Shown here: positions 27,463-41,569 of the stretch, in pieces
Position numbering within the stretch: position 1 is the first letter of the stretch
How the letters are laid out: the number at the start of each line of letters is the position of its first letter
Origin: Babylonia areolata
Taxonomy: Eukaryota > Mollusca > Gastropoda > Neogastropoda > Buccinidae
Length of the DNA stretch: 64,000 nt
Reading direction: 5' to 3'
Assembly (NCBI RefSeq): GCF_041734735.1
Contig: NC_134899.1
Span: 7,674,111 to 7,738,110 of the forward strand
Program-made: the position numbers and the translations under genes
Notes under the pieces: model-generated
Told to the model about the DNA's origin: nothing
The model's input: only the letters and a program-made list of their open reading frames with translations
Database searches by the model: none

Positions 27463-28470
27463 GTGTGTGTATGCAACAATATGTAGAGAATATATGCTAA
27501 TGTTCGCTGTGATAAGATGAATACAGAAAAGCCACTTAATCATTTCTAAACTTGATTCTGCAGTGCAAAGGAAAAAAGTAGAAACAAATGCAAAGCAGTA
27601 CAGCTACAGTGTGACAAAGACTTGCATTAATCAGATACCGTTGTTTCAAGAAAGCACTTTCTTCTGCTTTGTGGAAATCCAAATCTACAATCTGACCTCT
27701 CTCAAGTACCCCTGACCACAGACGGTGAGCGGCGCTGTTGAAGGGGCTGGTGGAAGCTGAAAGGATGTAGTTTGTTATCTCATCTGAATGATTAGCGTCC
27801 AGACCACCATTCAAGGTCTGGTGGAGGGGGAGAAAATACATGTACCACTGGATGTGGGAATCAGACCAGTGCAATCAGATTCTCTTTATGGGTCCAAATG
27901 CAAGCATGCATGTAACTTGAATTGAGAGGGTTCAGAGATGATTTAAGAAACAGATCAAAGGTATCTGTTACTTTCACAATGAATATAGTTTTCAAATTCT
28001 TAATCTTACAAGCATTGAAGAACAGACTACAAAGGTAATTCAGTTGAATTTCCAAAACAACAACAACAAAACTAACAGACAAACAATTATTTTGAATTTC
28101 CAAATCAACAACAACAAAACTAACAAACAACAACAACGAAAAAAGGACAACAAAAAAACACTCAAGGCCAATGTGATGTAAATACTGCAGGTATATTTTG
28201 ATTAAACAGTACTTTAGCAGAAATCATTCACTCAGACTAAACAAGCATGATATGAATACCATTTTTGTGTTTTGTTGCACCTTTTTGTGACTAGAGAGAA
28301 ATAAAGCTATGGAAATGTCCAGCACTTAATATAGCTTTTGAATAACAGTTAATTGATGAAAAATCTACTCAGTGATTAAAGAAAAGATAATGCCATTTCA
28401 AAATGTACAGTTGGAAGCAATCCAGGTTGAATTTGTTGTGCATGAGTACTTTATTGGAAAGCTTTGTTCT

Positions 28471-28510
<40 letters not shown>

Positions 28511-31500
28511 AGTTGTGTGAATACTTGATCATACATGCATCATGTATCCTTTAAAGAACCCCAACAACCTGCTTTGTCACAACTTTGTGGATGATGCCAA
28601 CTGTGAGCTGAACCGACTGCTGTACAAGTGCACGGGGCTTAAGAAGCTGGTCAACCCTTATGAGCTGTCCATGAATTCTCTGGGCTCATACATCACTGAC
28701 AAAGATGTCGCTGAGAGGAGGGTAAGATCTAGAGGGTTGTTAACTTACGCGTGTGAAGAAAGTGATATGTAATAACCCTGTTTCAGTTGTCTGTGTATTT
28801 GTGTGTGTGTGTGTGTGTGTGTGCGTGTGCGCATGCACACGCCCTAAAATTTAATTCCCAAGAAATACTTTGTCCATTGACATCATATTCGACAATCCAA
28901 TTATAATGACCAGGAGCTGCAAAGAAGGGCATATGAAGCATGGTCATTTTACTGAACATAACATTTTGATTTCTTTTTCTTAAAACTTGCGCACTTTTGA
29001 TGCATTCTGCTGGGAGCAATAAAATTCTGTTATATAATGGAATGTTATTCTGAATGCATTTTTGGAAATATTTAAAAAAAAAAAAAGGAATTCACTTTTT
29101 CAAAACATTAATAAAGAAAAAAAATCTTAAGGCATAGAAAGGCTTTTGTGTTTTACTCATTGTGAAGGACTGTCTTTATTTGATTTTGCCCAGGATGTCG
29201 TTTCCTCAGTAAAAGCAGGGCTTTGATGATGTTTAACTTATTCATTTGCACATTTATTTTGCGCATATGTTTTATAATAGGTTACTTTCTTCCAAATGAA
29301 TAAGTTTAATGACAGTGGAATAGAGCATATACTTCCAGTATATTCATTATTGACCGTAACAAATTACAAGTTACATCATTATATATTGTTATGATGACAC
29401 CAGCCAGTAATAGACAGCTATTTTTCTTTTAAATGTGACCAATATTTTGTACAGTGAACAGATTAAAAACAGCATTACCAAGACTGATTGATGAAGATCA
29501 AATACAATTTGTACCTGGTAGATATATTGGAGAGCAATATATGTCATGATACATAATGCGGAGATAAAAAAAATCAAACTTGCTAGGGTTACTAGTTTCC
29601 ACTGATTTAAAAAAAGCTTTTGATTAAGATTTGGTTGATTGGGAATACATTTTTAAAGGTTAAAATGCTTTTGGCTTTTGAAAGGACTATGAAGGGCGCA
29701 GTAGCTGAGTGGTTAAAGCATTGGACTTTCAATCTGAGGGTCCTGGGTTTGAGTCTCGGTAAGGGCACCTGGTGGGTAAAGGGTGGAGATTTTTCCGATC
29801 GCCCAGGTTGACCTATGTACAGACCTGCTTGTACCTGAACCCTCTTTGTGTGTATATGCAAGCAGAAGATGAAATACACAAGTTAAAGATCCTGTAATCT
29901 ATGTGAGCGAAAACGGGGTATGGCTGCTTACATGGCGGGGTAAATATGGTCATACAAGTAAAAGCCCACTCGTGTATATACGAGTGAATGTGGGAATTGC
30001 AGCTCACAAGTGAGGAAGAAGAAGAAAAGACTACAAAGATAGATCTCATCTTTTTATAAGAATACAAAATCATGCATTTTTGTGAATGGAAAGGTATCTT
30101 GACCAACCAATTTTTCATTGGAGAGGAGACAGCAAGGAGATCTAGTATCGCCTTATTTCTTTATTTTGTATGCAGAAATCCTAGTTTGCATGATAAGAGA
30201 AGAGAAAGACATGAATAGTATCCCAGTAGGAGATAAAGAGTTTAAATCAGTTTGCAGGTGGTAACTCTTTCACTTCTGAAGGTGATGAAAGTTCATAAAA
30301 AATTTTTAAACAGATTTAACACATTTGAAGAAATGTCAGGGTCAAAACTAAATCATTGTTGGTTCCAGAGCATTTTGCATATTTCTAATGCATGTGATGC
30401 TTCTTCTTTGCTGATCAGTCCTTCCAATTCATCAGATTCATCTTTGTTAAATTTCACTATTTTTTTTTGTAAAGATTGATATCTTTTATTTTAGATTTCT
30501 TAAATTTTTTATTATTATTATTTTTTTTTAGAGTCCCTGGAAATGAATTTTTTATTTCTTGTAGCGTTTCTTCTCTTCCCAACAATACTTGACTGTCCTC
30601 TATTACCAGTGTCAATGTCGTTTTGTTCTTTTCTCCAAAATATCTATTTATATTCTTCCTAGAGATGCAGATCTAACCCTAGATCTGAAAATGATTCTAG
30701 GATTTTTTTTTTTTTAGTTCCTAAATTCTGCTAGATGTGAATTTTTTTTTCTCATTCAAGAGTATCATATCATCGTTCAAGGGTGACTTCCTCTCTAAAT
30801 TTAAGTTTTGTTCATGTTCTTTTGAATCCCCTGACCTATGTATGCTAACTGTGGTTGATTTTGCTGTGATTGTCTTTGGGAAATTGTCTGAAAAAAGAGT
30901 TGATCTAATGTAATGAACTCAATATTGTCAGTGAATATTTGGTTAAGGTTTTCTCTTGCATTTGGAGAAACTGCATATTTGCCCTTTATTTCTTCAATAG
31001 TAGTATTATTTATAAGTTTGATAATTTTTGAGTAATAAAGAGTCAAATTTCCACAAGCTTTTGATTTTTTTCAGCACTTAATGTGGGTTGAGTCATTATC
31101 AAAGTTTGGTCGCTCCTATATCCAAAAATAATATCTGCATTGCTAGCGTTAGTAATCAGTTTCAGGGAGTAAAAAGAAATTAGGTGACCCTGCTGAAATG
31201 GACACGTTCTCCTCTGGCTCTATCAGAGAACTTCTGGATTTAGTTCTCTGTATGTGTCTGCTCATTCTAATTTGAAAACCATTTTAGATGCTTCTTCTAT
31301 TGCTTTGACATTATTAGTGTGTTTTTACTTATAATAATCAAGATTAGGATTTAGCACTAGGTTCCAGTCACTTGTGCTGAATACTTTAAGAACATCAAAC
31401 TCTTCAAATTTCTTTTTATTTTCTTAAAAGAATTATGTCTTAAACTTATATAAAACTTGAAAAACTAAATAGCAGCTGTACTGGAAATGATAAAAGCATT

Positions 31501-32229
31501 CTCTTGCTGATGATTTTTACTGGGTATTATTAGTATTAAGCACTTGAAAGCAAAACACCATCATTGGTACACCATAAACAAAAAAAAAAAATTAAAAAAA
31601 AAGAAGCAAAGTGTGCCACTACATTTTGTCTCTTTGCAGGCGACAAACACCCTGGTGCTGTGGGCTGCACTGACATCTCGGTACAAGTTGGCCAAACTGT
31701 TGTGGAAGCACACAGAAGACCCCATGGCGATAGCCCTGATAGTCAGCATGATCCTGCACAGGCTGGGAACCTACTGGTGCAAGAAGGACCAGGACATGCG
31801 CAACCGGGTCAAACAAGCTGCTGCGTGAGTGCACACTTTTAGAGAAAGTTAATTTTTGTGTGTGTGAACATTTTTGTTTGTTTGATTTATATATGCTTGT
31901 GTTTGTGTGTGTACTTGTTTTGTGCTTGTGTGTAGAATGGGGGACTAAACTTTGACATAGGTATTTTCTCAGCTATGTCAAGTGGTGTAGAAGCCAAACT
32001 TGGAAGAATGGTAGGTGTGAAAAGATCTTTCCAGTCTTCTCATTTGTGATGACATGGTAAACAGGACAAGTGGTCAAAGGTCAAGGTCATCAAAATAGAA
32101 AAAATTGCAGGCATAAGAGCTTGCATCTAATGTCTGGTTTTTAAGAAACTTGGTAAAATGACTGGTGAATGGTCCCTGTTGGTGATCAAGGTCAAGGTCA
32201 CAGAATGACTTATTAACCCCTAGGCTGCC

Positions 32230-32310
<81 letters not shown>

Positions 32311-35300
32311 ATTGTACTGAATGGTGATCAGCAAGTGTTTTAGTGTGCATGGTCCATCAAAACAGAAAGTAGTGAGATGTCATCACCCTTTTCTCACATA
32401 GGCTTTTCTATTCACACTGTCCTCTTCTCATCACTTGACAACGGGCCTTTGGTTCGAAACGTCGTATCCCACTAAACAAAGAGGATTCATCTGCCACCAA
32501 AAAGGTTTTGATAAACTTTAGTTTTTTGTCTTTGAAGAATCCTGCAGTCATTTTTGCCTTCTTCCCTGACAACGTAAATGTTTTTGATAAAAACAAGGGG
32601 GACTTCCCACATTGTGAGAAAGCGTGGAGGCGCCCCCCAAGATTTCTTTCAATTGAGAGAAAATGTGGGAGAGGAACAACTGCACTTTCTGGCAACTGCA
32701 CGATTTCTCTCAAAGTGAGAGAAATCATGGGATTGCAAGAAGTTGTGGGCTAGCAAGGGGGGTGGTCAGTCAAGCTTGCCACCAGCATGGGGAGGGAGAG
32801 GGGAGGGCGGTATCTGTTGGCAGGGTGCCAACACACAGCTGGCTGGCGAGTTCCTTATTCATCAAACTCTGGTGTAATTCTAGGCCACAGGCACCCAATT
32901 ACAATAATTTTGACTGGAAATCTTGGAATTAATTGTGATGCAAAGAACTTTTAACCGCTTGATTGACTGTAAAACAACAATAACAGCAGTTATTTGATAG
33001 TTATAACACTTTTACTGTATCATCTACTTAGAGTGCAATGTATGAGCAATCATTATGCACATTTTTTTTTTTCACTTAGGTGGAAACCCCAAGTTTTTGC
33101 TCAGCATACAGGAATGACAGAATTGTTAAAATGTTTGGCAGGCAAGGGGTTAACAGAGATGTAGATACAAGGGAAGTAAACCCATCTTTCATAAAACATG
33201 ATAGTGATTGTTCATGGTAAGAGAAAAAGCACTTATGGAGTTACAAGATAGGAGGTCCCACATCACATGGTGTCATGGAAAAATGTCGAAGTGTGATAAA
33301 GCTTTGGTTTTTCATCCAGTTTTCATAAAACTTGGTATCATGATTGGTTGTGGCCAGAACATAAGGTTTAGGTGAGAAATTAAAGATCAAGATCACAATA
33401 GTGTGTGATTTAAAAAAATGTCTGTTGCAGGATGATTGCTTTTCATTGTCCGTTCCTGTGTTAGATTAACTCACTTGCGCTGCTCTGTATACATATATGC
33501 AGAGCATGATCTTAGCGTTGAAGCTGCTCCGCTTACATTTAAGCCTAAGAATCTTGCGATTTTTACTGAGACCATAACACTTTAAGGGAAGTAATATATA
33601 TTTGCAAATGACAGTTTAATGTTTCTAAATGGATTTCGCTCCCATGACTGTGTCTTACACTGACCATTTGTGTGTGAGAGTCTGTTTAAAAGAGGTACTC
33701 ACTGAAGTCTAAAATAGATTTGATGTGTTTAGTAAGGTGGTTTCTAGTCAATCGACTCAACGTTTTAGACTGCAAAAAAATTATGAATTAGTGTTGGGAC
33801 AAGGTTCTGACTAAGACGATAAAGTAGAAGAAACTTTTGCAGTGTTGTTTTTTAATCTTTCAAATGGGTATTGAGGAACCCAATGTGTAATTAGTGATAG
33901 AATAGTGACCAGAATAGTATGCTGACCGACATCACAAAATCTATTTTTCTCAGGACTGTTCGGATACTGTTCGGATATAACTGTGGAATAGTTATATCTC
34001 CATCCACATAGAAGAGTCAAGAATATTTATAAACCCTATGTATTTAACTTTCTTTTGATCACTAATTGTCTTAGTATCTGGGTTGATTTTTTTGTGATTT
34101 TTCAAAAATCATGAAAAATTATCGATTTCTGGGTGTGTGATCCTGTCAGCAACTCGACTGAGTTAAGTGACTGTCATGAGTGTTGAAAGCCGTGCTTCTT
34201 TTGTAAAGTGCTTGGAACACCAGCAGACAGTGGTCCCTGACTCTTTCAGAGAGTTTGGCAAGCTGGCGGTGACCATGCTTCGCCTGAGCTTTGAGGAGTC
34301 AAGCATGTTCACCTTCACAGCTCTGAGCAAGCAGCTTGAGGACTTCAACAACCGCAATGTGGTGGAACTGGCCAAGTTGGGGGAGAACAAGTACTTCATT
34401 GCCCACTCCTGCTGCCAGAAGTGGCTCACGGAGCGCTGGTACGGCAACATCCGTGTCCGCGAACTTGACTGGGGTGGTCAGTTCAAACTGCCTGAATGGC
34501 TCAAGGTGGGGTTATTTGCATGTTTATTATATTGGTGCATGCATTTTGTCATGCTGCTAATGCAGATGGTTCTGGATGCTACTATTTGCTTTGAAGCAAA
34601 CAAAGTGTCATTTTTCAGTTTTATAGCATACTCATTGAAAGAAACTGTCTGTGGACAGAACACACTGAAGCATGACAGAATCCCATGATGTCTTTGATAG
34701 TGCAGCTAAAATATTGATATATTCAACTCATTCTATCCCACAGCTACATGCCTGCTACAACTCCCCTGGATCAGCACTACATGAGACCACTGCAGAAAAA
34801 ACAGGGTGGTTCACTAAAACAGTGAAAATCAATGGAGAATTGCTGATTTAATCGGTCGAACAAAGCTTTTTTGTTCATGCTTACGGAATCCATAAACAGT
34901 CAGTGTAGAATGCTAACTGTACCAAGGAAGAATAAACGAAATAAGAATAGTGTGTTAGTACAAGAATACACGTACCTTGTCCACAGGGGAAGTAATCATG
35001 GCATGAGTTAACTTGTACCTGGAGTAGAATGTAAGATAAAGCATTGTCTCCAGTCTTTTTCCTTTTTTATGACACTGTCTAGGTTGGATGAAAATTTTAT
35101 TCTTTTGCTTATGTGAAGTTTTGTTGATGTAGTTGTGTGGACCAGCACACAGATATGGTTTGATTCTCAATCATACACACATCTGTGCACTCCAGCAATC
35201 ACTATGCACCCACTTCTCTCTGACATAGATGGAACAGTTTACATTCTACACTGACTATTTTACTATTGATTCACACACATTGTCAAATTCTTCATGATAG

Positions 35301-38300
35301 GGATCACTGTTGTGATCCTTAGCATAAACTTTGTCAGTGGTTTCTTCTGTTTCAGATCTACCTGAGTGTTTTCCTTCTGATTCCAATGTTTGTGTGGATC
35401 ACCTTTCAACCTCCAGAAGTGAAGTCAAGTGCTGAGGAAGGTAAGTGCTACACTTGGTAGCGTGTGGTCATGTGTTTGCTTGTGTGTATCTGACTGTTTG
35501 CCTGTCTTTGTGTTTATGTCTGTTTGATGTCAGTGTCAGAGATGATCAGTCATTGTTCTGCAGGACATGGAAATGCATTGTTTTCTTTTGTTTGTTTTTT
35601 TCCTTTTATGTTCCTTTAAAAAAAGATTTTTTCTTCTTTTTTTTTCATAGGCCCATCTTCTGTACATTTCCTCTCACTTTATTATTTTGTCGCCACCCGG
35701 ACTCTCATACATAGGCCGAGTATAGGTTTCTTGTTGGTCATCGGTCATTGAGGCACATAAATTTGGTTTGGCAGCAAGTCAGTCACTTGACTTATACTTT
35801 TTGAAAGGCAGTCATGCCAAAAGGGCTTTTAAAGATTTCTCTTTCAAGTCTTATTCTCCTGCAAAATAAACACCACCGCAGTTTCAAATTGAAAAATATC
35901 ATCATTACTGTTGTTCCTCTGCAGTTTGATGTCAAGCTGATGGGCGCAATAGCCGAGTGGTTAAAGCGTTGGACTTTCAGTCTGAGGTTCCCGGGTTTGA
36001 ATCTCAGTTATGGTGCCAGGTTGGTAAAAGGTGGAGATTTTTCCGATCTCCCAGGTCAGTAAATGTGCAGACCTGCTTGTGCCTGAACCCCCTTCATGTG
36101 TATATGCAAGCAGAAAATAAATCGTGCAAGTTAAAGATCCTGTAATCCATGTCAGTGTTCGGTGGGTTACTGAAACAAGAACAGACCCAGCATGCACACC
36201 CCTGAAAAGGGAGTATGGCTTCCTACATGGTGGGGTAAAATCGGTCGTACATGTGAAATCCCACTCGTGTACATGTGAGTGAATGTGGGAATTGCAGCCC
36301 ACGTACGAAGAAAAAGATGTCAAGCAGACAAGCCTTGTAAAGAAAATCAAAACTTGTACTGAACTGAGAAAGCAAACAAGCTATGTTCATGCAAAGTCAT
36401 TGTTACAACTTAAATTCATGTTTTAAACTGCAGCGGAATACAAAACCAGTTCAACCATTTTCTTTTCCACCATTCTCCTCGGACGATGGCTTGAAGGACA
36501 TTTTGACCCAAAAAATCATCGTTCAGTCGTGGAACATGTTGCGGAAGAAGCTGCTTAATGTTGAGAAAGATGAAATGAGTGTTCATGGTGGCTGCAGTTT
36601 TTTCTGTTCAGCAAACCAATCATCTGGAGAGTCTAGATATTGCTTCATCATTCATGAGTGACTGATGTGTTGTACTTCGTTAACCCTTTTGCTGCCAGGG
36701 AAATAAGATTCAAGGGAAATCTGTTTGCAAGAGTTTTTTCCACAAAAAACAGATATATATTTTCAAAAAATCCTGTACGCTTTGTTATTGGAGAGGCTTT
36801 TTAATAACAAATACAGAACACATTTTACTGATTAAGATTAAAAAAATTATATATGTTTATTTTTTAAAATATCTTATTTTAGTGTATTACAAGTGAGTCT
36901 TGAAGGCCTTGCCTTTCTTGTTTTATGTCAAATTGTCTGATAAGGTTCATCACTGTCTTCTTCTTCAAGTGAACACTTCAGTTCTTTCTGAGCATTAGCC
37001 AAAGAAAGCAATTTTCACTCACCTCATTCCACACTCCAAGACTAAGCAAGAATTTACATTTTCACATTTCAATTGAGTTCAGTTCTTTTCCCAAATCCCT
37101 GTGTGCTTTAAAAATATTTAAACACAAAACACAACACAACACACACAATTAGCCAGATGAATGAAGAATTGACTTATTCTCAGTTGTAGTGGCGCCAACC
37201 TCTTGGGTGCTGTCTTCTGTCTCCAGAGTCTTCTGGTGCTAACTTTGTGGTACTGTCCTCTTGTGGAATGTTGTGCCACAGTCCTCTGCTGCAGTCTCCA
37301 CATTGCAGTCTTCTGCTGTAGCCACAGTCTGCTTGTCTTCTTCTAAGTACCGTAAAGTTTGGTCTATAAGCCATGACTTTTTACTCCAGCTTCAACCTCT
37401 GTGGCTTATACAAAGATGCGGCTTATTTGAGGATTTTAACGATCCCGGGAGTGTCACGTTCTCGTCTATTCTTAGCTGCCCTTCAACTCACCAAAATAAT
37501 GATTTGTGTCCATGAATTTTTGGATGAGCTTCAGGATAGTGTGCTGACTGTTCACGTTTTATAAATTAAATCCGCACACATTAAAGCCTTCAGATCAGCA
37601 TCCAGTTCTACTCTGCTCAAGTGTACACCCTCATCATGCCGAAAACACGACGTTATGCCTATGATGCAGCCTTCAAATTGAAGGCGATTGACCTTGCAGA
37701 CGACAGTGCAAGCGACCTCCACCTTCATGTTAATGAAGTGAAAGTGAGGCTGAAGTCAGTGACAATATAGCGGAGGAAGCTGTGCTGGTTCTCTTCAACT
37801 TGGACACTGAAGATGAAGATTTCAGTGGATTCAGTGAGCAGGATGACGTTGAATAAATGTGACTATCCCTAAATTATGGATCTTATTTTCGTTGTGTTTG
37901 TTTATTATTTTTTTGTGGCACTAGCAGTATTTCCGCTTGCTTTTCTTTGTGTTGTTCCCGCTTGTGTTTATTTCATAACCTACAGTATTGACAGCTTTTC
38001 TGTAGTATCAGTATGTGTTCAGGTACCGGAAATAAGTGCGGCTTATAAGCCAGTGCGGCTTATGTATGTATAAAGTTAAGTTTTTTCCCTAAATTTAGTG
38101 GGTGCGGCTTATATACCAGTGCGCTCAGTAGACCGAACTTTACGTTACTTGATTCTCTGCTTCTTCTCTTCTTTTTTTCTTCTTCAGCTCATTTCAAGTG
38201 TTTTCATAAAATGTCTTCATAAAGTCTTGATAAAGTTTTCAGCTCCTCAGTACAGCTGTCCGCCTTTGTTGCTGGCTTCTTTTTTATTGCCAGAGCAAAC

Positions 38301-41300
38301 ACTCCATTCTTTCTGCCTAACTGTTACACGTCTCCATCAGGCCAGTAAATTTAGTACGCTCAGCCTGTAGTGCTGATGGTTTAAAGTGGTGTTTATCTCT
38401 TTATGTGGTCTTATGCACTTCTTCTAGTGACAATAATTGCTGTGCCACAGAACCAGACTGGGTTTCTAAAGAGTGCTTCCTGAAGGACATGATGGTTACT
38501 GTACCGTTTTTTGACAGGGACTTCAAAGTGACTGCATGAACCTTTTGAAGTTATTGGTATTTTGTCTTACTCTAAATGGCAGGATAAAAACAGTCATGCA
38601 TGTTAAAGCCTGTTCATAGATACAAGTGAATGTGGGACTCAAATGTATTTTCAATTACTTGCATTCTAAACATTTATTTTTTGTTCTGAGCAAAACTTTT
38701 ACATGTTAGATATCCTGTGGCAGATGACGATGAAGGCCAAGAAGATGCACAGGAGATGTCAATGCTGCTCCACATGACATCCATTGAGGACAAAATGGTA
38801 AGAGGATTGCATCAACCTTTATATGTTTTTGATGCACATCATTCATCTTTACCTCATGCTTGATGAGCATTTCTGCACCCTAGTTTGTTGTTGGAATATC
38901 GTATAAGATTACAAACTAAGTTTTAGAATTGTTCTACAAAACACCATTTGATCACTATCTTTATCTCCATTATGTCTAAGACAGGTTTGTTCCCAGTCTT
39001 TTTATTTAAAAAAAAAAAAAAAAAAAAAAAAATTAACTTTTTGACATGACTAAAATATTGCATGGTTTTTGTTCCGCTGATGGACTGACATTTCTGATCA
39101 TACATCTCAGACACGCATGGTGATCACCCCTTTCATAAAGTTCAACGCTTTTTATTTCCTGCATGGATTCTGGGTCTGTAACTTATCAAATCAGTTGAAA
39201 GCCAGAGTCAGCAAATGGCTACTTCATTTCATTTTCACCCTGTGTGTGAAAGTATGTGTGTACATACGCATGCACATACGAGCTTGTATGCGCATGAGAA
39301 AGGCCGAGTGGTTGTAATTGTGTGTGGGTTTGAATTCCAGTCTGTTTTTCAGTCTGTCTCCTGTATTTACTTACCTATGTTTTCATTCTGCCTTTTTTGG
39401 TTGTTTTTTTGAATAATTTATTCATTCTTTTGTTATTAAAGGCAGGGTCAAAGAGGCGTTCATTGAAAGTATAAAACAGGTTTCATTTTCATCACTTGAT
39501 TATGTTTTGTTGTTGCATTTTTAAGCCTTGAAATAATGCTGTTGCACCAAACATGATGAATAGAAAAGTGAACAGTCATTTGATTATAGAAACTGATATA
39601 GGTAGGAGGCAGTACTTTTGCGGCAATATCGTATAATTGGCATTATGTGATTTAACCCTTTCACTGCCTGGGAAATAAGATTTAAGTGAAAAATATTAGC
39701 CAGAGATTTTTCATAAAAAAAACACATATATATCTTAAAAAAATTATATGCACTTTATTACTGGAGAGAGACCCATAAAAGTTTATATTTTCTGAAAGGT
39801 AAATGAATAAAGAATATGAAACACACAATGTTTTGCATTTTTGTATTTTTTCCAAAGGCATGCAATGTTTTTGAAATGAGTCCATTAGTCTGGTCATTTG
39901 CACAATAACATATTTTCTGGACAAATGGATAATAGATGTATACACAAATTATACAAGAACACCTATGATAAAAGACAACAACAGAGACTAATACATGATT
40001 CATTGTAACTATTCTAAGTGATAACAACAAAGATGTGATTTCCAATCCTTAACCCTTTGAGCCCTGACCACCGCTTTACCGGTGGTAGAGAAAAATGACA
40101 TAATGCCTAGCCACCGGTTGAGTGGTGAATAAACACTTGTGTCATGTTTTGCTATTGGTTGACTTATATTGAAGAGCCATTCAGAAAAACCTTAATATTC
40201 TGACGTCAGCAAATGTAGTACCAACATGGCCGCGCCTTTTCACTGTATTTTGTGCATGTGCTTTGGATAAAAAAAATCGATTTCAGTATAAGTCAACCAA
40301 TAGCAAAACACGACACAAGTGTTTACGCACCGCTCAACGGGTGGCTAGGCATTATGTCATTTTTCTCTACCACCGGTAAAGCGGTGGTCAGGGCACTCTT
40401 TTTATATCTGCCGTGACACATTAAATACCAATTATTTGCAAATTTTGGCTCAGGAGCTCAGGCAGAAGGGTTCAAATTGCTGAGGAACTCAGGGCTCAAA
40501 GGGTTAAAGTCAAATCAAATTTCTTGATAAAATCAAGCCCATCTGTTATGTCAGATCCAATAACTGTTTCATTTCATACACATTTGTATCTGTTCATGCT
40601 GATAATCTGGAGTACTTTTTTCTGCATGCCTGGATTTGCTGTTCGAGTGTCTGCTGTGCATACAAATTGGTTTCCTCAACAAATTTCTGGAACAGGATGG
40701 CAGAATGGTTAAGACGCTCATCTGCCAATACAGAGTCTGTGAGGGTCTGGGTTCGAATCCCACTCTCGCCCTTTCTCCCAGGTTTGACCAGTAAATCTAG
40801 TCATGTGGATGAGACGATCAACCAAGGTCCTGTGTGGAGCACATTGGCATACAGAAAAAGAACCCATGGCAACGAGAATATTGTCCTATGGCAAAAATCT
40901 GTAGAAGAAATCCTCTTTGATAGGTACACAAATATATGTGCATGCACTCAAGGCCTGAATGGGTGTATTTGATTATGCTGCTGGTCAAGCATCTGCCTTG
41001 CAGGTGATGTGTAGCATATATGGATTTGCATGAACACTGTGATGCCTTCTTGAGTAACTGAAACTGAAGAAAGCAAATTTGACCTCGATCACACAGCTTG
41101 AGCCAGGTGTTGCCATACTGCTGAGCATCACACACACACACACAATTAACAAAAAACAAAAAAAAAGCCTGCAATTTTAGGATGAAATTTCATGAATGTC
41201 TCCAGTTACCATACCACAATAATTTAAAGCTGCTCCAGAATGACTCACGAAAGAGTAGTTGGTGCATTCAAGGAAACTGTTCACTTTTCATCAGTTCCCT

Positions 41301-41518
41301 TGATATATTTATGTTTTTGAAATTGTTTTGTTGTTGTTTTTTATGCCCTTTTTTGTTTTTGTTTGTTTGTTCTGGTTTCTTTTAAGTACTCCGATAAAAC
41401 ATCTTCATTATGTAATTTTTTGTTTCGTGATCTTGTGTCTGATTCTGACTGAAGTTGCAACTGTATGTTGCACAGTAAACTAGTTTATTCTGTTCATTGA
41501 ATTATAGGTGTGCACACA

Positions 41519-41569
<51 letters not shown>

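Larger units (their letters stand above)
28722..31639 (+). other. Intron 9
   Basis: Contains a short GT run after the donor and an L1/Tx1-like LINE fragment split by a SINE (29451-30265 overall). The stretch from 30270 to 31560 is AT-rich; it may hold further LINE debris but I could not align it. Confidence 0.65.
31825..34180 (+). other. Intron 10
   Basis: Contains a TTAA-bounded region (32213-33153) with AT/GT simple repeats inside and a second TTAA-bounded element (33466-34166) that reaches to 14 bp from exon 11. Confidence 0.7.
35441..38723 (+). other. Intron 12
   Basis: Contains a full SINE with target duplication (35942-36315), a TTAA-type end at 36680, a GACTCACTT-family tail (about 36800-36930) and a pogo-like element (37348-38147). 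Confidence 0.75.

Noticed and set aside
27536-27874. Minus-strand 112-residue frame
   Set aside because: No recognisable domain, and the C-terminal part is hydrophobic simple sequence. Insufficient evidence for a gene.
29694-29770. A functional tRNA gene
   Set aside because: A- and B-box text is present, but the acceptor stem does not close, and the sequence continues into a SINE body shared with other copies. The same applies to 35942 and 40693.
38701-38723. Exon 13 start at the AG of atgttag (38709)
   Set aside because: With exon 12's phase this start leads to a stop within the exon; the AG at 38723 gives an open, phase-consistent exon.
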